A stretch of 64,000 nt of DNA from Lunularia cruciata (lineage: Eukaryota; Streptophyta; Marchantiopsida; Lunulariales; Lunulariaceae). The stretch lies in NCBI GenBank assembly GCA_948567375.1, contig OX419760.1:9796001-9860000 (forward strand). The letters are read 5' to 3'. Shown here piece after piece: positions 22,525 to 35,287 of the stretch (within the stretch, counting starts at the first letter, position 1; each line of letters begins with the position of its first letter). The position numbers and the translations under genes were made by a program. The notes under the pieces were generated by a model. It did no database searches. It worked only from the letters and a program-made list of their open reading frames with translations, and was not told the origin of the DNA.

Positions 22525-24430
22525 TCTTCTTATAGGTAGATGTTGAGAATGCTTTTAATATCATCTCTCAAGCATCCATCTTTAGAGAGCTTAGGGAGGC
22601 GAACGGATCCTTGGCAAGCCTCATTCCTTTTGTGTACTTGTTTTATGGCTCTCTTGTTTCCCTTTACTACCAGCATGGTTGGTTGTATCAGGAGGGAGTC
22701 ACCATCTTGGAATTAATTGTTGGCACACAATAGGGAGATACTTTAAGAGGACCTTTGTTTACCATAGCTCACTTTAGAGCTCTCTTATCTACTACTTTGG
22801 CCATGCCAAGTTGTGTATTTCTCTCCTTGGCAGATGATACACACATTGTGTCCCTTGTAGATCAGATTAGAGAGATCTTTGATCACTTGACTATTGAGCT
22901 CCATCTTGTAGGCTTGAGAGTTAAGGTGTCAAAGTGCAAAACATGGTCCCCTTCAAGTATCACTCTGCACCTTGAGCTTCTAGAGGGGTGTGTCATATCT
23001 ACAAATGGACTACATATGCTTGGAGTGTCAACATGATCCAAGGGTTTTTTCATATGCTTCTTAGATGTTGCCCTTGCAAAGGATATTATCCATGTAGATG
23101 ACCTTGCTCTACTAGGAGATCTGTAAGTAGTATTTAGTATATTCTCCTCTAGTATTGCTTGTTGATTGACTTACTTTCTCTACATAGTTCTCCCTTCCTT
23201 GACTTGACTATCACATCTAAGAGCTTTTGATAGGAGGATTATGGGAGTCTTTGGTGATATCATTGGACCAAGACACTTGACCAAGAGCATGTAGACAAAC
23301 ATCTCTGTCAATCTTGTATGGAGTGGTAGCCCTGTTATTTATAAAGGAGATGGCACCTAAAACATTTTTGGGTAGTTGGGCTCTCTTGGTATCCCTACAT
23401 TCCTCCAATTTTGTGGTTGCTGATAGACCAGTTTTGGAGACATATGTGACCAAGGACGAGGAAGGATCCTTTCTCTCCAAGTGTTATTGTGGTAGACAAG
23501 AGATGGTCTATTCCATGGGCATAGGAGCACCTTTCATCCTTTGCTTCACTACCATTAGATTGGATTAGACGGTTGTAGTCTTCCTTGATGGAGCAACAAT
23601 GTCCACATATGCTCCATTCTCTCTAAGTTGACTTGTCCATTCATTGGGCCACTAGAGCATGTCTTTGCTCTTGCTCTAGCAAGGGTGCATGCTCTTGGAT
23701 CCTAGCTCAACCATGCATTAGGGCATTTAGACTTGCACCAACCACCTTCTCTATAGTGATGAAGTTCCACCTAGGTTTGGTCCACCTATCTACATCTTTG
23801 TTTCTCACTTATGAGTGGGGTTCTACATTAGATGCAACAATGGTCCATATGACACAATTTCCTTCTAGAGGACAGAGGATAGCTACCTATGATTCCATCA
23901 AGTATATAGTGTTTGCTATGGTACAAGAGAGTGGATACCCTGCTTGGAGGAAGCATTTTTATGCATTGCAAACAATAGGTGTCAAAGCAAAACTTATACT
24001 TGGTCCAAGATGATCAGGTGATAGTCATGGATGTTTTGGTTTGAGACTCTGTGCATGATGCAATTTTGGAACGTGTGATTACTCATACTCTTGGATGCAA
24101 AACAAGTGGAGTATTAGCATGCAAGGTCTCCAACAAATGTGGTGTGCAATGAGGTCACCTCTTTCTCCTAGCCTTGGAGTTATATGGAGCTATGAACATG
24201 GGATTTGACACATTTGTCAAGGAGCATAGGAGAGCTTATCATTGTAGATGTCAAGGGGTACCACTCTCACTCTCATACTTTGTAGCATACTTTAGATAGC
24301 ATGTTTCCATTTCTCTACATAGAGCATTGGCTAGTGCAATCCATAGGAGAGCAATCATACTAGGTGATGCTTCTTTGGATGCGCTTGTAGTTTGTAGACA
24401 TTACAATTTGCATAGCTTGGATATCTTAGG
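22525..24430 (+). pseudogene. LINE (non-LTR retrotransposon) relic, RT and C-terminal region
   Basis: The fragment begins inside RT with 'VDVENAFN' and 'FVYLFYGS', continues with a decayed GTRQGDP-type motif (about 22720, with an internal stop) and 'GPLFTIAHFRAL', and has the catalytic-site motif 'LADDTHIV' (about 22826), then 'LVGLRVKVSKCKTWSP' (about 22908). These are non-LTR RT features: ADD box followed by the KC..WSP motif. Downstream (about 23630-24010) lies a region with 'QFPSRGQRIATYDSIKYIVF' that resembles the C-terminal domain of plant-type LINEs as I remember it. Frameshifts and stops are throughout. No poly(A) tail or target-site duplication was found. Confidence 0.75.
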
Positions 24431-24959
24431 TGCAATAGGCCAGATTTCTCATAGCAATATTATTGGAGCCTAGCCCTATATTGATACCTCTTTTATCTCT
24501 ACCTTCTATGTCTTAATGGGGTCTTCCCATCCTTCATTTTTTCTACATGGTTGTTGTTTTCCCACTTTAGTGTGTGTGGTATCTGCATTTTTTGGTTTTG
24601 TTATATTTTGAAGAAGAATTGTACAATCAAAGTCAGATTGAACCCAAATGGCAACAAAAGAAGAAGAATTGTGTTTTTGGGTTAAACTCAAAGTAATTTA
24701 CTTTGTGTCAAGAAATGAAGAACTCATATTGGAAACTTGTTACTGGAGAATACCCGAAGTAAGAAGACCACCTCAGGGTAATCAACTCGATGTGAAGACA
24801 ACATAACAACTTTTCTTTGGGTTTGCCAGCCAAGAACATACAATCAAGAAAGCAACCAAGGCATGAGCGGGATAAAATTGACACTGATAGGAGGAATGCA
24901 TGCAAGATGGGTGATTATGAAGTGAAGAGTGATTGAAGAATGACCATGCAATGAAGAAG

Positions 24960-24967
24960 TATAAAAT
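24960..24967 (+). promoter_or_regulatory. TATA box in LTR E
   Basis: TATAAAAT 204 bp before the homologous ATG at 25164, in register with copies A, D and F. Confidence 0.55.
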
Positions 24968-25163
24968 TGGGACTTTGTCAAGGGAATTTTGAAATTTCAT
25001 GCAAGTATCTTAAGCCACTAAGTACTCTATCTGTGTAGTGCCTATTACAAAGCTAGCTAAGAAGAGTTTGATGTTCATGAATCCTGAGGGAGTTAGAATT
25101 TTGCCCATGGGAGATGGAAGAATTATCTTCCAGCTACCACAAGTGAGAGATTGTATGGTGCCA

Positions 25164-27642
25164 ATGAGGGGAAGAAAGAAAAGCCTCTCACTCATAGTGA
25201 GGAATCCTGGAATTTGGAGGTTAGATGTCATAGCAAGGATTGAAGTCTTCAGTAAACTTTGGATCACGTTTTTAGCTTGGAATTGGAACTTTAGTTTTCT
25301 AAGTTTCATGGCAAAAGTAGTGGTGAGTAATTGTGAGGAGGGTCTGGAGGCAAAAGGGAAGAGAGGCAATCTGGCTTGATGGATAGAGTAACATTGGAGA
25401 TTTGTCCTAGGGAGAGAGGTTGGTGAGGAAACCATAACAACATTCATTGGGAAGGGAGAGTTTGTAGAAGAGATTACAAAAATATGTAATTTCTTTAGTG
25501 CTCTACATATGAAGAACAAGTATAAAGTGGTTACCTATTGAGACTTGGTAAGGTAAAAAATTGTTGGGGTGATGATGAGAATCTTCAAGCTGGTGTGAAC
25601 CATTTATGTAATGAAGCACCAGGCTATGTTCTTTTAACAGATGTTTGCAAGAGAACCGGTGAATTGGGCAAAGTGTTTACACCTACAAACAAGGCAAATG
25701 GTCTAGAATTGGAGAGATCAATCACCACCTCACTACTCAATGCCATTTGCAGTGCATTTTCTGCTGAGTGCAGAAGAGAGGCAGAAGATGGTGTCACACT
25801 TCCATCTAGACCTCAAAAGAGAGGTGGATGTAGAAGAGTAGCATTACATTCACCAAATCCAAAGTAGCAATGAGCACTTTGCCAAGACAAGCCAACACAA
25901 GAGAGTGGAAGTGAAGATCCCAGAGACAAAGAAGCAAAGTTGACCAGAGGAGATGGTGCTCCTAGTAAAGCTAAGAAAAACAAGAAAGTTCATGTTGAAG
26001 TACGAGGTTGTTGTAAGAGACCAATTGTTGGGAGAAGAATCAAAAGGAGAAGCCAATGACAAGTCAGAGGACTTGGTGGAAGAAAAAGAAGCAAAATGCA
26101 CATTTCATGGTGAGGAGATGACCACTAGGAGTGATGGAGAACCCAAGGTGCAGCAGCCATTGGAGGAAGTGGCTAAGGAGGAAGATTGGAGTTCCATGAA
26201 GCAATCAATCACATGGAAGGAGGCGACATACCGTGTTTGGAGTTGCTTGCAGTGGAAATGGAAGAGCAGAAAGATAAAGAGCCAAGGTTGGCATTTCTCC
26301 AAGGGACCAGAAGGACAAAGAAGAGTGGGAACTTGGCCTTAGCAAGACCAAGTAATGTGCCAGATGAAGATGCCAATTTGAAGGAGGTTACTCTGAAGGT
26401 GCGAAGGTCAAGACTTTGGAGTAAGGTGCCAATTGAAGATGCACAAATGCAAGGCATGAGGAAAGGCAAAGACAATGCTGAAGAAGAAGATTTTGGTGAA
26501 GTAGCATACTTAGCCAAGATTGACTGTCCCTTGCTGATGATGTTGAAGAAGAAGAAGGAAGAGCTAAAGAAAGATCATCTGGAGGTAAAGGATGAACTGC
26601 AGGTGGTGAAGTATTTGAGCAAAGATATAGTATAGTTGAAGGATAAGTAAAGAAGCAATGGCAAGAAGCAAGTGGAGGAGCTTTGGGTTGACAAAGTCTT
26701 GAAACAAAAGAGAGTTGTATCTTATGATTGTATCTTAAGGCTTGTTATATCTTTTGAGATGCAAGGAGTTGAGCTTGAAATGCAAGCTGAAGAGTTGAGG
26801 AAGCAGAAGACAATTTGGGAGAAGTTGAAGGGAGAGTGTGATGAAATGCGCATCAAGGCTACACATTTGAAGGCAATTGCTGTTGTGATGGATCTGGAGT
26901 TGGAGAGTTTGAAGATGATGGTAGCATAGAAGGATGAAGCCTGGCAGCAAGACTTAGCAGGAAGAAATAAAGAAGAAGAATGTTTGAGAGGACTCATCAT
27001 TAATGTGGAAGCCCAACTTGCCCAATACATGGAGGAGAAGGAAGAATTGAAAGTCAAGTTTGAGGATGCATTAAAGATGAACTATGAAGAGTTGCAAGTG
27101 GAGAGAGCTGAAGATCATACATCGGAGCAAGTAGGAGTAGTAGAGAGTTTCAATGCGATTTTGAAAGCCAAAGCCAAATTGAAGGTAAAAGAAGTATGCC
27201 TGCACAAGTTAAAGTTGTTGGTACAAGAGATGAGGCAGAGAAAAGGCAAAGGATATAGATTTGAACAATCTTTTGTTAAGCTTGAGAGATAGAGTAGATA
27301 GGAAAATTAGTGAAGTAGAAGACAATGATTGTCTTAGATTAGATTTAGTGAAATCTAAGTTAGAGCAGATTCAAAGTGGTGGGAAGTTAGGAACCCAAGG
27401 CAAAGTATCAGAGATAGGAGTGCAAGTGTCTTTGGGTGAGTTACTTGAGATATTAGAGAAGAGTGGGTCAAAAGATAAGAAGGTAGATAGAATACCCATG
27501 AGTTCAATTGCAGTTTCAGATTGAAGAAATTAGAGAAATAGCCAAAGATGTAGAAGTTGATAGAGCCAAAGTGCAAGAAGCAAAGAAAGCTACATCAAGT
27601 CCAGTAGAAGAGGAAGAGGTAGGCATTGGATTGGATTCATAA
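25164..27642 (+). pseudogene. LTR-encoded protein of family 1, copy E
   Basis: The homologous start is ATG 25164 (MRGRKKSLSL), and the upstream in-frame ATGs are probably not used. Conserved blocks: 'RLDVIARIEVF', 'ITFLAWNWNFSF', 'GKRGNLA' (then TGA), 'PVNWAKC' and 'MVSHFHLDLK'. Then come the acidic linker, the coiled coil (about 26480-27520; 'RDRVDRKISEVEDN', 'EKSGSKDKKVDRIP') and the end 'EEEEVGIGLDS' at TAA 27640-27642. Many stops and several frameshifts break it, but protein-level similarity to A, D and F stays obvious. Confidence 0.78.
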
Positions 27643-28423
27643 CTGATTTGAGATTTGATTCAACAAATATGAAGAGTGGGTTGTCATTTCGGATCTGGAG
27701 ATTGTTAAGAAATAGTATTTTAGTTAGTAATTATCAAAGGGCTTCACCTATTTAAAGGAAGCATTCATAGTGTGTTGATGTTTAGTATTTGTATTTTTGA
27801 AGCTTAGCAAAGCAAAGTGTTGTATCTTAGTGCTCGTCATTTTAGCTTAATTCCAAGTATTAATCCCATGTGTGTGTTTGTGAGTGTTTGGAGAATTTTG
27901 AAGTGCAAGCCAGTGAGATTGTTGGATGTTGGAGTTTGCGGTTTTGATTTCATTCTATGTGTTCAATCTTGAATGGATAGCAATCAAAGCAATGTCTTGA
28001 TAGATTTGTGAGGAATTGTAGTGTTGGTTGTATTCTACATTGGTGAATGCAATACGGAATTGATGCAAAGCAATTTTGATCAAGGAAGTTGTGCATTTAG
28101 TGAAAAGGTGGAACAAAATTCTGAGGTGAGATAGTTTTGTAGAGAAGTAGCCTTCTTTGGAAGAATTTGAATCATCATAATCAAAGTTAATTTGGAAAGA
28201 TTGATAGAATTGTGATTTTGAAGTGTTAATTTGTGACAAGATTGTGAGTCAATGCTTGGTACACTCTTTTGGGTGTGGTTTCTACTGGAGAGATTAAAAA
28301 TGCAACTAAGAGAACTACATTGTTATTGTTTTGCTTTGTATTGGACCCTTTTCTAACTTGTATCTCTATGGGAATGAACTTTACTTATTGATTACTACAA
28401 AAGTGATACTTGTCGGGTTGTCA

Positions 28424-29191
28424 TAGTGTGCAACTAATAGATCTTTTTGCAAATTATATAAATTTAGCTATCTTATTTAACTATATTTGATATTAGTTAA
28501 ATAAATAAATAAATAAATTTCTTTTTTTAACATTCAAAGTATCTAATTTAAGAGCGACTAAATAAAATTGTATGAATCTTTAAGTATATTTAAATAAGTG
28601 CACTTAAATAACCTAAATTTAACTTAAATTTAACTTTAGTCAGGTCTATTGAAGCTACAAATCATCAAATAAGTAGAGTTGCAAATCCAAATCTAAAACA
28701 TCCTTTGATTTAGATAGATACTCAAAAAATCTATTACTAATTTGGAGTAGCACATAGAGCCCTAGCCTTGACAAGATGTGAAGAGGAGAAAATTATCACT
28801 GACAACTTCTTCTTACATGATCCATTTTTTTTCATTTTTGCAATTTTAGAATGTTATAGCTAGTACAAGAAGCACCAAGATAGTCATCCATAGGACAAAA
28901 TGATTAGTTTGGGCTTATTCCTTTACAAAGTTGTATGTCAGACCATGCCACAAAGAAAATTCTATCACTTACATGATTAAAAATTAAAGATATGCATCCT
29001 CATACTTGTGAATGGAAGACATGGGGTTGTATTGTAGCAACTATTGTACTAAATGCCTATCCCAATAATGTGTATGATACAAGTTGGCTTATGAAGAGTT
29101 AAATGAATTTATTGAGCTGCTTTGCAAGAGTTGTGGTACAACAAAATTCTGTCAAAATAATGTTTTGATAGTTTCTGTTGTCATTTCAAAA
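28424..29191. other. Spacer between solo LTRs E and F
   Basis: AT-rich with an (AAAT)n run at about 28497-28520. No coding signal or element was recognised. Confidence 0.5.
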
Positions 29192-29591
29192 TGTAGTACC
29201 CACATTTTTACATTTTTTTAATGTTTTGTTCTATTTTGAAGAAGAAGTGTATAGACAAAGTTGTATTGAACCCAAATAGCATTGGAAGGAGAAGAATTGT
29301 GTCTTTGCTTTGTAACCCAAAGAAAAGTGACTTTGTGTCAGATGCAAAGTACTCGGATTGGATCTATCAGAGTTAAATCCAAAGTAAGGAGACTTTGCTT
29401 TGGAGTGATCAACCCGATGCAAAGACAGAGTAATAGATTTCCTTTGGGTTGGAAATTCAAGAAAGGTACTGCACACAAAAAAATGGCTAAGGCACAAGCG
29501 GGAAAAAATTGATAGGGACAGGAGAATTGCATGTAGAAGGTGTGATTTCTTGATAGACAATCTTTCAAAGAATGATTGAGAAACGTCGGAC

Positions 29592-29598
29592 TATAAAG
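29592..29598 (+). promoter_or_regulatory. TATA box in LTR F
   Basis: TATAAAG 185 bp before the homologous ATG at 29777, matching the position in copies A, D and E. Confidence 0.55.
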
Positions 29599-29776
29599 TC
29601 AGGTTTCAAATCAAGACTGATATGAATAAAAAGTGAATTTCCTTTGCCTTTTCAGAGTTGTCCTAAGGGAGACTAGGGTAGAGGAGTGGTAGTGAGTGAA
29701 GTTGTGAAGAATTGAGAGTTGCATGTCCAGAAGACAAAAAATTGTCTGGTAGAAGCACATCACAAAGGAGAATAGA

Positions 29777-32500
29777 ATGACAAGAATGAGGAACCCTACA
29801 CTGGCAACAAGAAACCCAGTGATTAGGAGGTTAGATGTGATGGCTCGCATCAAAGTTCTCATTAAACTTTGCATCACTTTCCTTGCATGGAATTGGAACT
29901 TGAGTTTTCCAAATTTCATGGTAGAGATCATGGCTAGTAAATGTGTAGATGGAATAACGACAATGGGGAAGAGAGGCAATCCAGCTTGATGGACAGAGTC
30001 AGATTGGAGGTTGGTGTTAGGAAGAAAGTGGAGAAAAGCATGGAGCCACGTTCTTGGGGAAGGGAGAAGTAGTAGAAGAAACCCAAGAGATCAGAGATTC
30101 TTTCACCTCAAAGCGCACAAAGAATAGGTACAAGGTGGAGACGTGTCAAGACCCAATGCAAAGAAGCATTGTAGGCGCTATGATGGCCTTGCTCAAATCT
30201 AAGCGTACCACCTATGTGATAAAGCAGCAGGCGGTGTTCTTCCACAAGATGTTTGCAAGAGAACCGATCAACTGGATGAAGTGCTTTTATCAACAAATGA
30301 GGCAGATGGTGATGAATTGGAGGATGGTGACACCACCAAATTACTTTGTGGCTTTTGTAGCACACTTCTACCTTGGGTTGAACCTGTTAAGCAGTGAGGA
30401 GAAGAAGAAGATTGTCTCACATTTCCATCCCGATCTGTGACAAGAAGCCAATGACGGGAGCGATATTACATTTGGCAATTGAGAAGTAATGACGATCATT
30501 ATGAAAGAATGGGACATGATCCAAAGATGGTTGTGCCTTTGCTAGGCAAGAAGAAGAGAAGTAGAACCAAGGTGGAGAGCTTGCAAGTGCAGCCCCCAAA
30601 ATTATGAAGAATTGGGCAGAGAGAAGGGAAGCAAGTCTAACGGATTGCACCTGCAAAGGAAGTCAAGTTGGAAGAAGAAGTAGAGTTTGCATTGGAGGGA
30701 TTGGAGGGATTGGAGGAAGAAGAGGTGGAGTTAACCCTATGAAGTGAAGAGTCTAGTGAAGAGAGCGAGTGTGAACCCGAGGTGCAGCAAGATCAAGAGA
30801 AGGAGATGTCTCTACAAGAAGAAATTGAGCGGCAAGATGGTTGTGCCTTTACTAGGCAAGAAGAAGAGAGGTAGAACCAAGGTGGGGAGCTTGCCAGTGC
30901 AGCCCCTAAAATTATGAAGAATTGGGCAGAGAGAAGGGAATCAAGTCTAACGGATTGCACCTACAAAGGAAGTCAAGTTGGAAGAAGAAGCAGAGTTTGC
31001 ATCGGAGGGATTGGAGGAAAAAGAGGTGGATTTAACCCTATGAAGTGAAGAGTCTAGTGAACAAAGTGAGGGTGAACTCAAGGTGCAGCAAGATCAAGAG
31101 AAGGAGATGTCTCTACAAGAAGGAATTGAGCAGCAGGATGTAGAAGAAGAAATTATGGCCGAGTTAGCAATTGAGGCAAAAGAAATAGTGGTGGCGGAGC
31201 TAAGGCAGTACACACTAGAAGGAGAAGGTGCAAAGGCGGCCTGGCAGATCATCAATTTGGATGATGAAGAAAGTTCAGAGGATGAGGGGTCACTAACAAT
31301 ACAAAGATCTTGACTTTGTATTAAGACCTTGGGCTCAAAAGGAAGGCATCCAATCGCTGCAATCACTAAAGAGAAGGTAGTAGAAGAAGCAAGATGTGAG
31401 GGAGTAGAGTAACTTTGGGATGTGGTATTTCTGTTGTTGTTGCAGATGGAGAAGAAGAAGAAGAAGATACAAAGCAGACATCCCGACGTACAGACAATGT
31501 TGCAGGTGTTGGAGAGATTAGAGACTAAAAATCAGAATTTGCAAGAGAACATGAGTAGAGGAGAAGAGGAAAGGAAATCTTGCAAATAGATAGAGAAGAA
31601 GATCAACAAGAATGTGCAAGAGAAGTTGAGAAGCAAGGGAGAGAGTTGGTGATGAAAGTGAAGGAGGTTATGCACAAAAGAATCTGGGTGGAGAAGTTAC
31701 AAGCCGAAGTGAAGGCGGAACAAGAAAAGGGCAAAGAAATAGTGGAAGCTAAGGAAGAAGAGCTCAATGCATTTTGACAGAAGGTAGAAGAGAAGAGAGC
31801 AACCTGGCAGCGGGAATTGGCTAAGCAAGATCAAGAAGAAGGAAGGCTAAGAGATTTGGTGCAGATGTTAGAGGCAAAGATTGACTAGTACATGAAGGAA
31901 TTGGAGGATTGCACAGTGGAGTATGAGGAGGAGTTGAAACTCAACCAAGTTGTGATAGAGGAAGAACAACAAAGGAATCAATTGGAGGACTCACTTGAAG
32001 GAGAGATCATGGAATTGAAGGTGAAGTTAACCACGGAAGCCAAGGTGAGAATAGAGGAATCATGGTTCCACAAATTGTGATTGCTAGTGTAGGAGATGTG
32101 TAGTAAGAATGTAAAGAACAAGGACTTGAATGCCTTGTTGATCAGTCTAAGGACTTGGGTTGATAGGGGGATATTAGATGTAGAGAATAACATTTTTATC
32201 AGATTTGGGGTGATTAATTTAGAGTTAGAAAGTCTTTGGAATATTGTGCATATCAGACCTAAAGTAACAAAGATAGGAGTGCAAGTGTCTTCAAAATTGA
32301 CATTTGACACTTTAGAGATGAGTGGATCAAGAGAAAACAAGTTAGATAGGATACCCACCAGTACAATTGTACTCTGTAGTGAAGAGATAGTAGAAATAGC
32401 AAAGGAATTAGTATAATTAGATAGACCCTACATACAGGAGATGAAGGGACTTTCCTTGGGTTTGGAAGCCAAAATGGAAGTAAACATTGGATCGGATTAG
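29777..32500 (+). pseudogene. LTR-encoded protein of family 1, copy F
   Basis: Starts ATG 29777 (MTRMRNPTLATRNP) and ends TAG 32498-32500 after 'MEVNIGSD'. The conserved N-terminal domain is well kept: 'RRLDVMARIKVL', 'ITFLAWNWNLSFP', 'WTESDWRLVLG', and in the 30054-30440 open piece 'AVFFHKMFAREPINWMKCF' and 'FYLGLNLLSSEEKKK'. The linker is expanded and shifted in frame by a tandem duplication (30526-31136). The coiled coil (about 31430-32400) keeps 'NKDLNALLISLRTWVDRGILDVENNI'-like blocks. Stops occur throughout. Confidence 0.78.
30526..31136 (+). repeat. 310-bp tandem duplication inside LTR F
   Basis: Copy 1 is 30526-30835 and copy 2 is 30836-about 31136 (slightly shorter, one 'ggagggatt' unit fewer). 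Both start GATGGTTGTGCCTTT and contain 'agaattgggcagagagaagg'. The 310-bp period is not a multiple of three, so it disrupts the LTR frame. Confidence 0.93.
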
Positions 32501-33195
32501 GACAATTTTGAGATAGGAAGAAGCAAATAGCCTTCCAAATCTTATGTTGTTTAGTGCTGAAAATTTTGAGAATAAATAAAGTGAAGTTTTGTGAAGCAGT
32601 GCTCGTTGCTTCAGCTTAATTCCAAGTATCAACTGTGTGTTTGTGTTTTTTAATATAGAGAGAATTTTGAAATGCAAGTCAGTGTGTTTGTTGGATGTTG
32701 GATTCCACAATCGTGATATTCATTCTCTATGTTTGATCTTGAGTGAAGTGCAATCAAAGCAATGCCTTGACAGATCTGAGAAGAATTGGAGTGTTGGTAG
32801 TATTTTGCATTTGTGAGTGCAACGTTGAGTTGATTTGAAGCAATTTTGATCAAGGAAGTTGTGCCTTCATTGGAGGGGTGGGACATAATTCTGAGGCAAA
32901 TTTGTTTTACAATGAAGTAGCCCATTTTTGGGAGAGACTGAATGATCACAATCAAGATAGTTTGGAAAGATGTGATGGATTTGTGATTAAGAAGTGTTAA
33001 TTTGTGATGAGACTATGAGCAATGCTTGTTACTCTCTTCTAGATGTGGTTTCTACCTGAGAGATTAAGACACAACCAAGAAGAACTAAGCTTGTTACTAT
33101 TTGTCTTTGTATTTGGATATTTTTGACTTGTATCTATGCGGGAACAAACTTTACTTACTGATTACCGCAAAGTGATATTATTTGCTGGGTTGTCA

Positions 33196-35287
33196 TAAAA
33201 AATCTCCCAAAAAAAGATCTTTGTGCACATTGCAAAAGAACCATTTGTGACTATTTCTCATCAGGAGTTCAAACATGGATCATTTTATTGGAACTCTTTA
33301 CCAAGCATTGCAATAGCCAAAGAATGATTGGTGGTATTAGTCATTCTTTGGCAAAGAGTCACTTTTCACTTTTTATTCTTCTTGTGTAAGAAAATTCTCC
33401 AACATCCATAAAAAATGCACTATGGTAAACTTGAGTGAAAAATCATGAGTGTGTGGAGGTGTGAGTAACAAGAATGTGTCTATCACATGAAGGCTGAGCA
33501 ATGGCAGAATGAGTGATGGAAGTACAAACCAAAGCCAAGCAACTAAAACTGATTGAGATCATTTGCAAGCAGCCAAAATTGTATGAGGGGGGATTGGATT
33601 GTAAGAAAAATACTTAAGAAGCACGAACTTAGAATTCATTCTATGGATTGGAGCCTAACGATGTCTCTTTACTAGAAGAAATTAGGAATAGCATTTATAC
33701 GTTAGAGAATTTGTTAGAGGAAATCCAATTCCATGGATAGAGGACCACTAGCAGTGGGCCTTAAGAGAGAAGTGTGCACAATTTGATTAGATGTATATTA
33801 GTTCTCCCAATGGTCAGCCAATCAAGAATTTGAAAGCCAAGATTGATGATTTTTTTGTTGGAAGGAAGTCCAAAAATGAACACAAGATAGAATTTTTGAA
33901 GGATCCTATTCGGTGAGTCATAATAGATTCAATGATGAAACTATTTTGATCAAAATGAACCGCCTATATGAACCTAAATCAAGCCATCTTTTTCCAACTT
34001 CTACACAAGCTGTGTAGAAGTTGTGAAAGCTTGTGAGTTGGGGGTGGATGTTCTACAAATTAGTCAACTAGCTCTTGGAGGACATGGCCAAAGGAGCAAG
34101 CCATCATAGCTTCCTTAATTATACATTTTTACTTATGAATGAATCTATTGACAAAGGAGAGAAACTTCACAAGCACTTCCACCATCTAGCTTACTTTAGT
34201 GGACATCACGACCTTCTAGAAGAAATCACCAAATCCCATGAGACAAGAAAAGAGTATGCTCATAACAAAAAAATTTTAATGTTGATAAGATGTACAATGA
34301 AATCACTATTCATAAGAAGGAGCGAACCACAAGACCCACAATTATGGCTTCCAAAAAGTGGAAACAAACTCAAGTGATCAACATATCATCAAAAGGAAGT
34401 AGTAGTGGAGGAGAGTCTAAAGGACAAGGTAGAAATGATGACTCAACAAATGAAGAAGGTCATTCCGTTCTCAAATGATGATAGACAAGGGAAAGGATAT
34501 CTCATGAAATGAGGATAAGTCCAGAAATGATGACTGATTTACCCTCATTTTCATCAAAGATGTAATAATATGGAGTTAGTAGATGAGTTAGCAAAGGCTA
34601 ATGAGTTAGTAAAATAAGCCAAATATAACTAGGAATTCTAATAATGTTCTAGAAGCACTTAGGAAACTTCTTGGTGAGAAGCTCTTAGGTACCTTTCAGG
34701 GATTGGGTAACTTGCACACCAAGTTAACGGCTAGGTTACTTGTATGCCAAGTAAGTAACTCCAAGAAGGAAGCTTTCTTGGATGCTTCTTGGGTAGCTTA
34801 GCTTAGCTTGCACTCCAAGAAGATTACTTTGAGAGGGAAGCTTCTCAAGAGCCTTGTATTTCTTCACTACAAACACCAAAGCCCACGCTTATGCTAAACA
34901 ATGAGAGTTTCCTTCACTTGAGCATTTTCCAATGTGATATTCTATTTTCCCATTTGTCTTTTTAGTCATGTACATTGGCATCATAGCAAGAATAAGATGG
35001 ATGGAATCTATGGACCACCAAATCCATTTCTCCCAAACCATTGGGATTCTTTTGTCCATGTACTACCAAAGCATCATTTCACCTTTTAGGTAGAATTTTA
35101 TGAATGCAATCACCTTGTCCAATGAACTATTGATCCTTCTAATTGTAACTTATGGAGTGTGGTGGGCGTGTTGCATCTACAATTTAACTTAGATAATTGC
35201 AAGTAGGTGGTTGGTAGAGTAGTAGTCATGGTAGCAATGCCCAAAGTTATCATTGTTATGTAACAACATATCAAACACCTTACTATA
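33196..35287. other. Unassigned DNA, possibly a decayed gag or LTR
   Basis: A short perfect hairpin lies at 33316-33352 (12-bp stem 'gccaaagaatga'). An open frame at 34075-34377 (100 codons, 'LHKHFHHLAYFSGHHDLLEE') and an overlapping one to 34478 show no family I recognise. 34650-34900 is rich in 'ggtaac/gttac' and 'agcttctt' repeats, like LTR U3 DNA. Nothing here is well supported. Confidence 0.4.

Larger units (their letters stand above)
24573..28423 (+). repeat. Solo LTR E of family 1 (3.85 kb)
   Basis: TG at 24573 and CA at 28422-28423, flanked by a perfect 5-bp duplication TAGTG (24568-24572 and 28424-28428). It matches LTR A end to end ('TGTGGTATCTGCATTTTTTG' start, 'GTCGGGTTGTCA' end) with no pol at either side. 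This is the signature of a solo LTR left by recombination between two LTRs, and it proves the boundaries of the giant LTR. Confidence 0.92.
29192..33195 (+). repeat. Solo LTR F of family 1 (4.0 kb)
   Basis: Starts TGTAGTACCCACATTTTTA and ends GCTGGGTTGTCA at 33195. The flanks CAAAA (29187-29191) and TAAAA (33196-33200) look like a target-site duplication with one mutation. It is longer than E mainly through an internal 310-bp tandem duplication. AATAAATAAAG at about 32570-32581 is a good polyadenylation candidate. No pol is attached. Confidence 0.88.
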
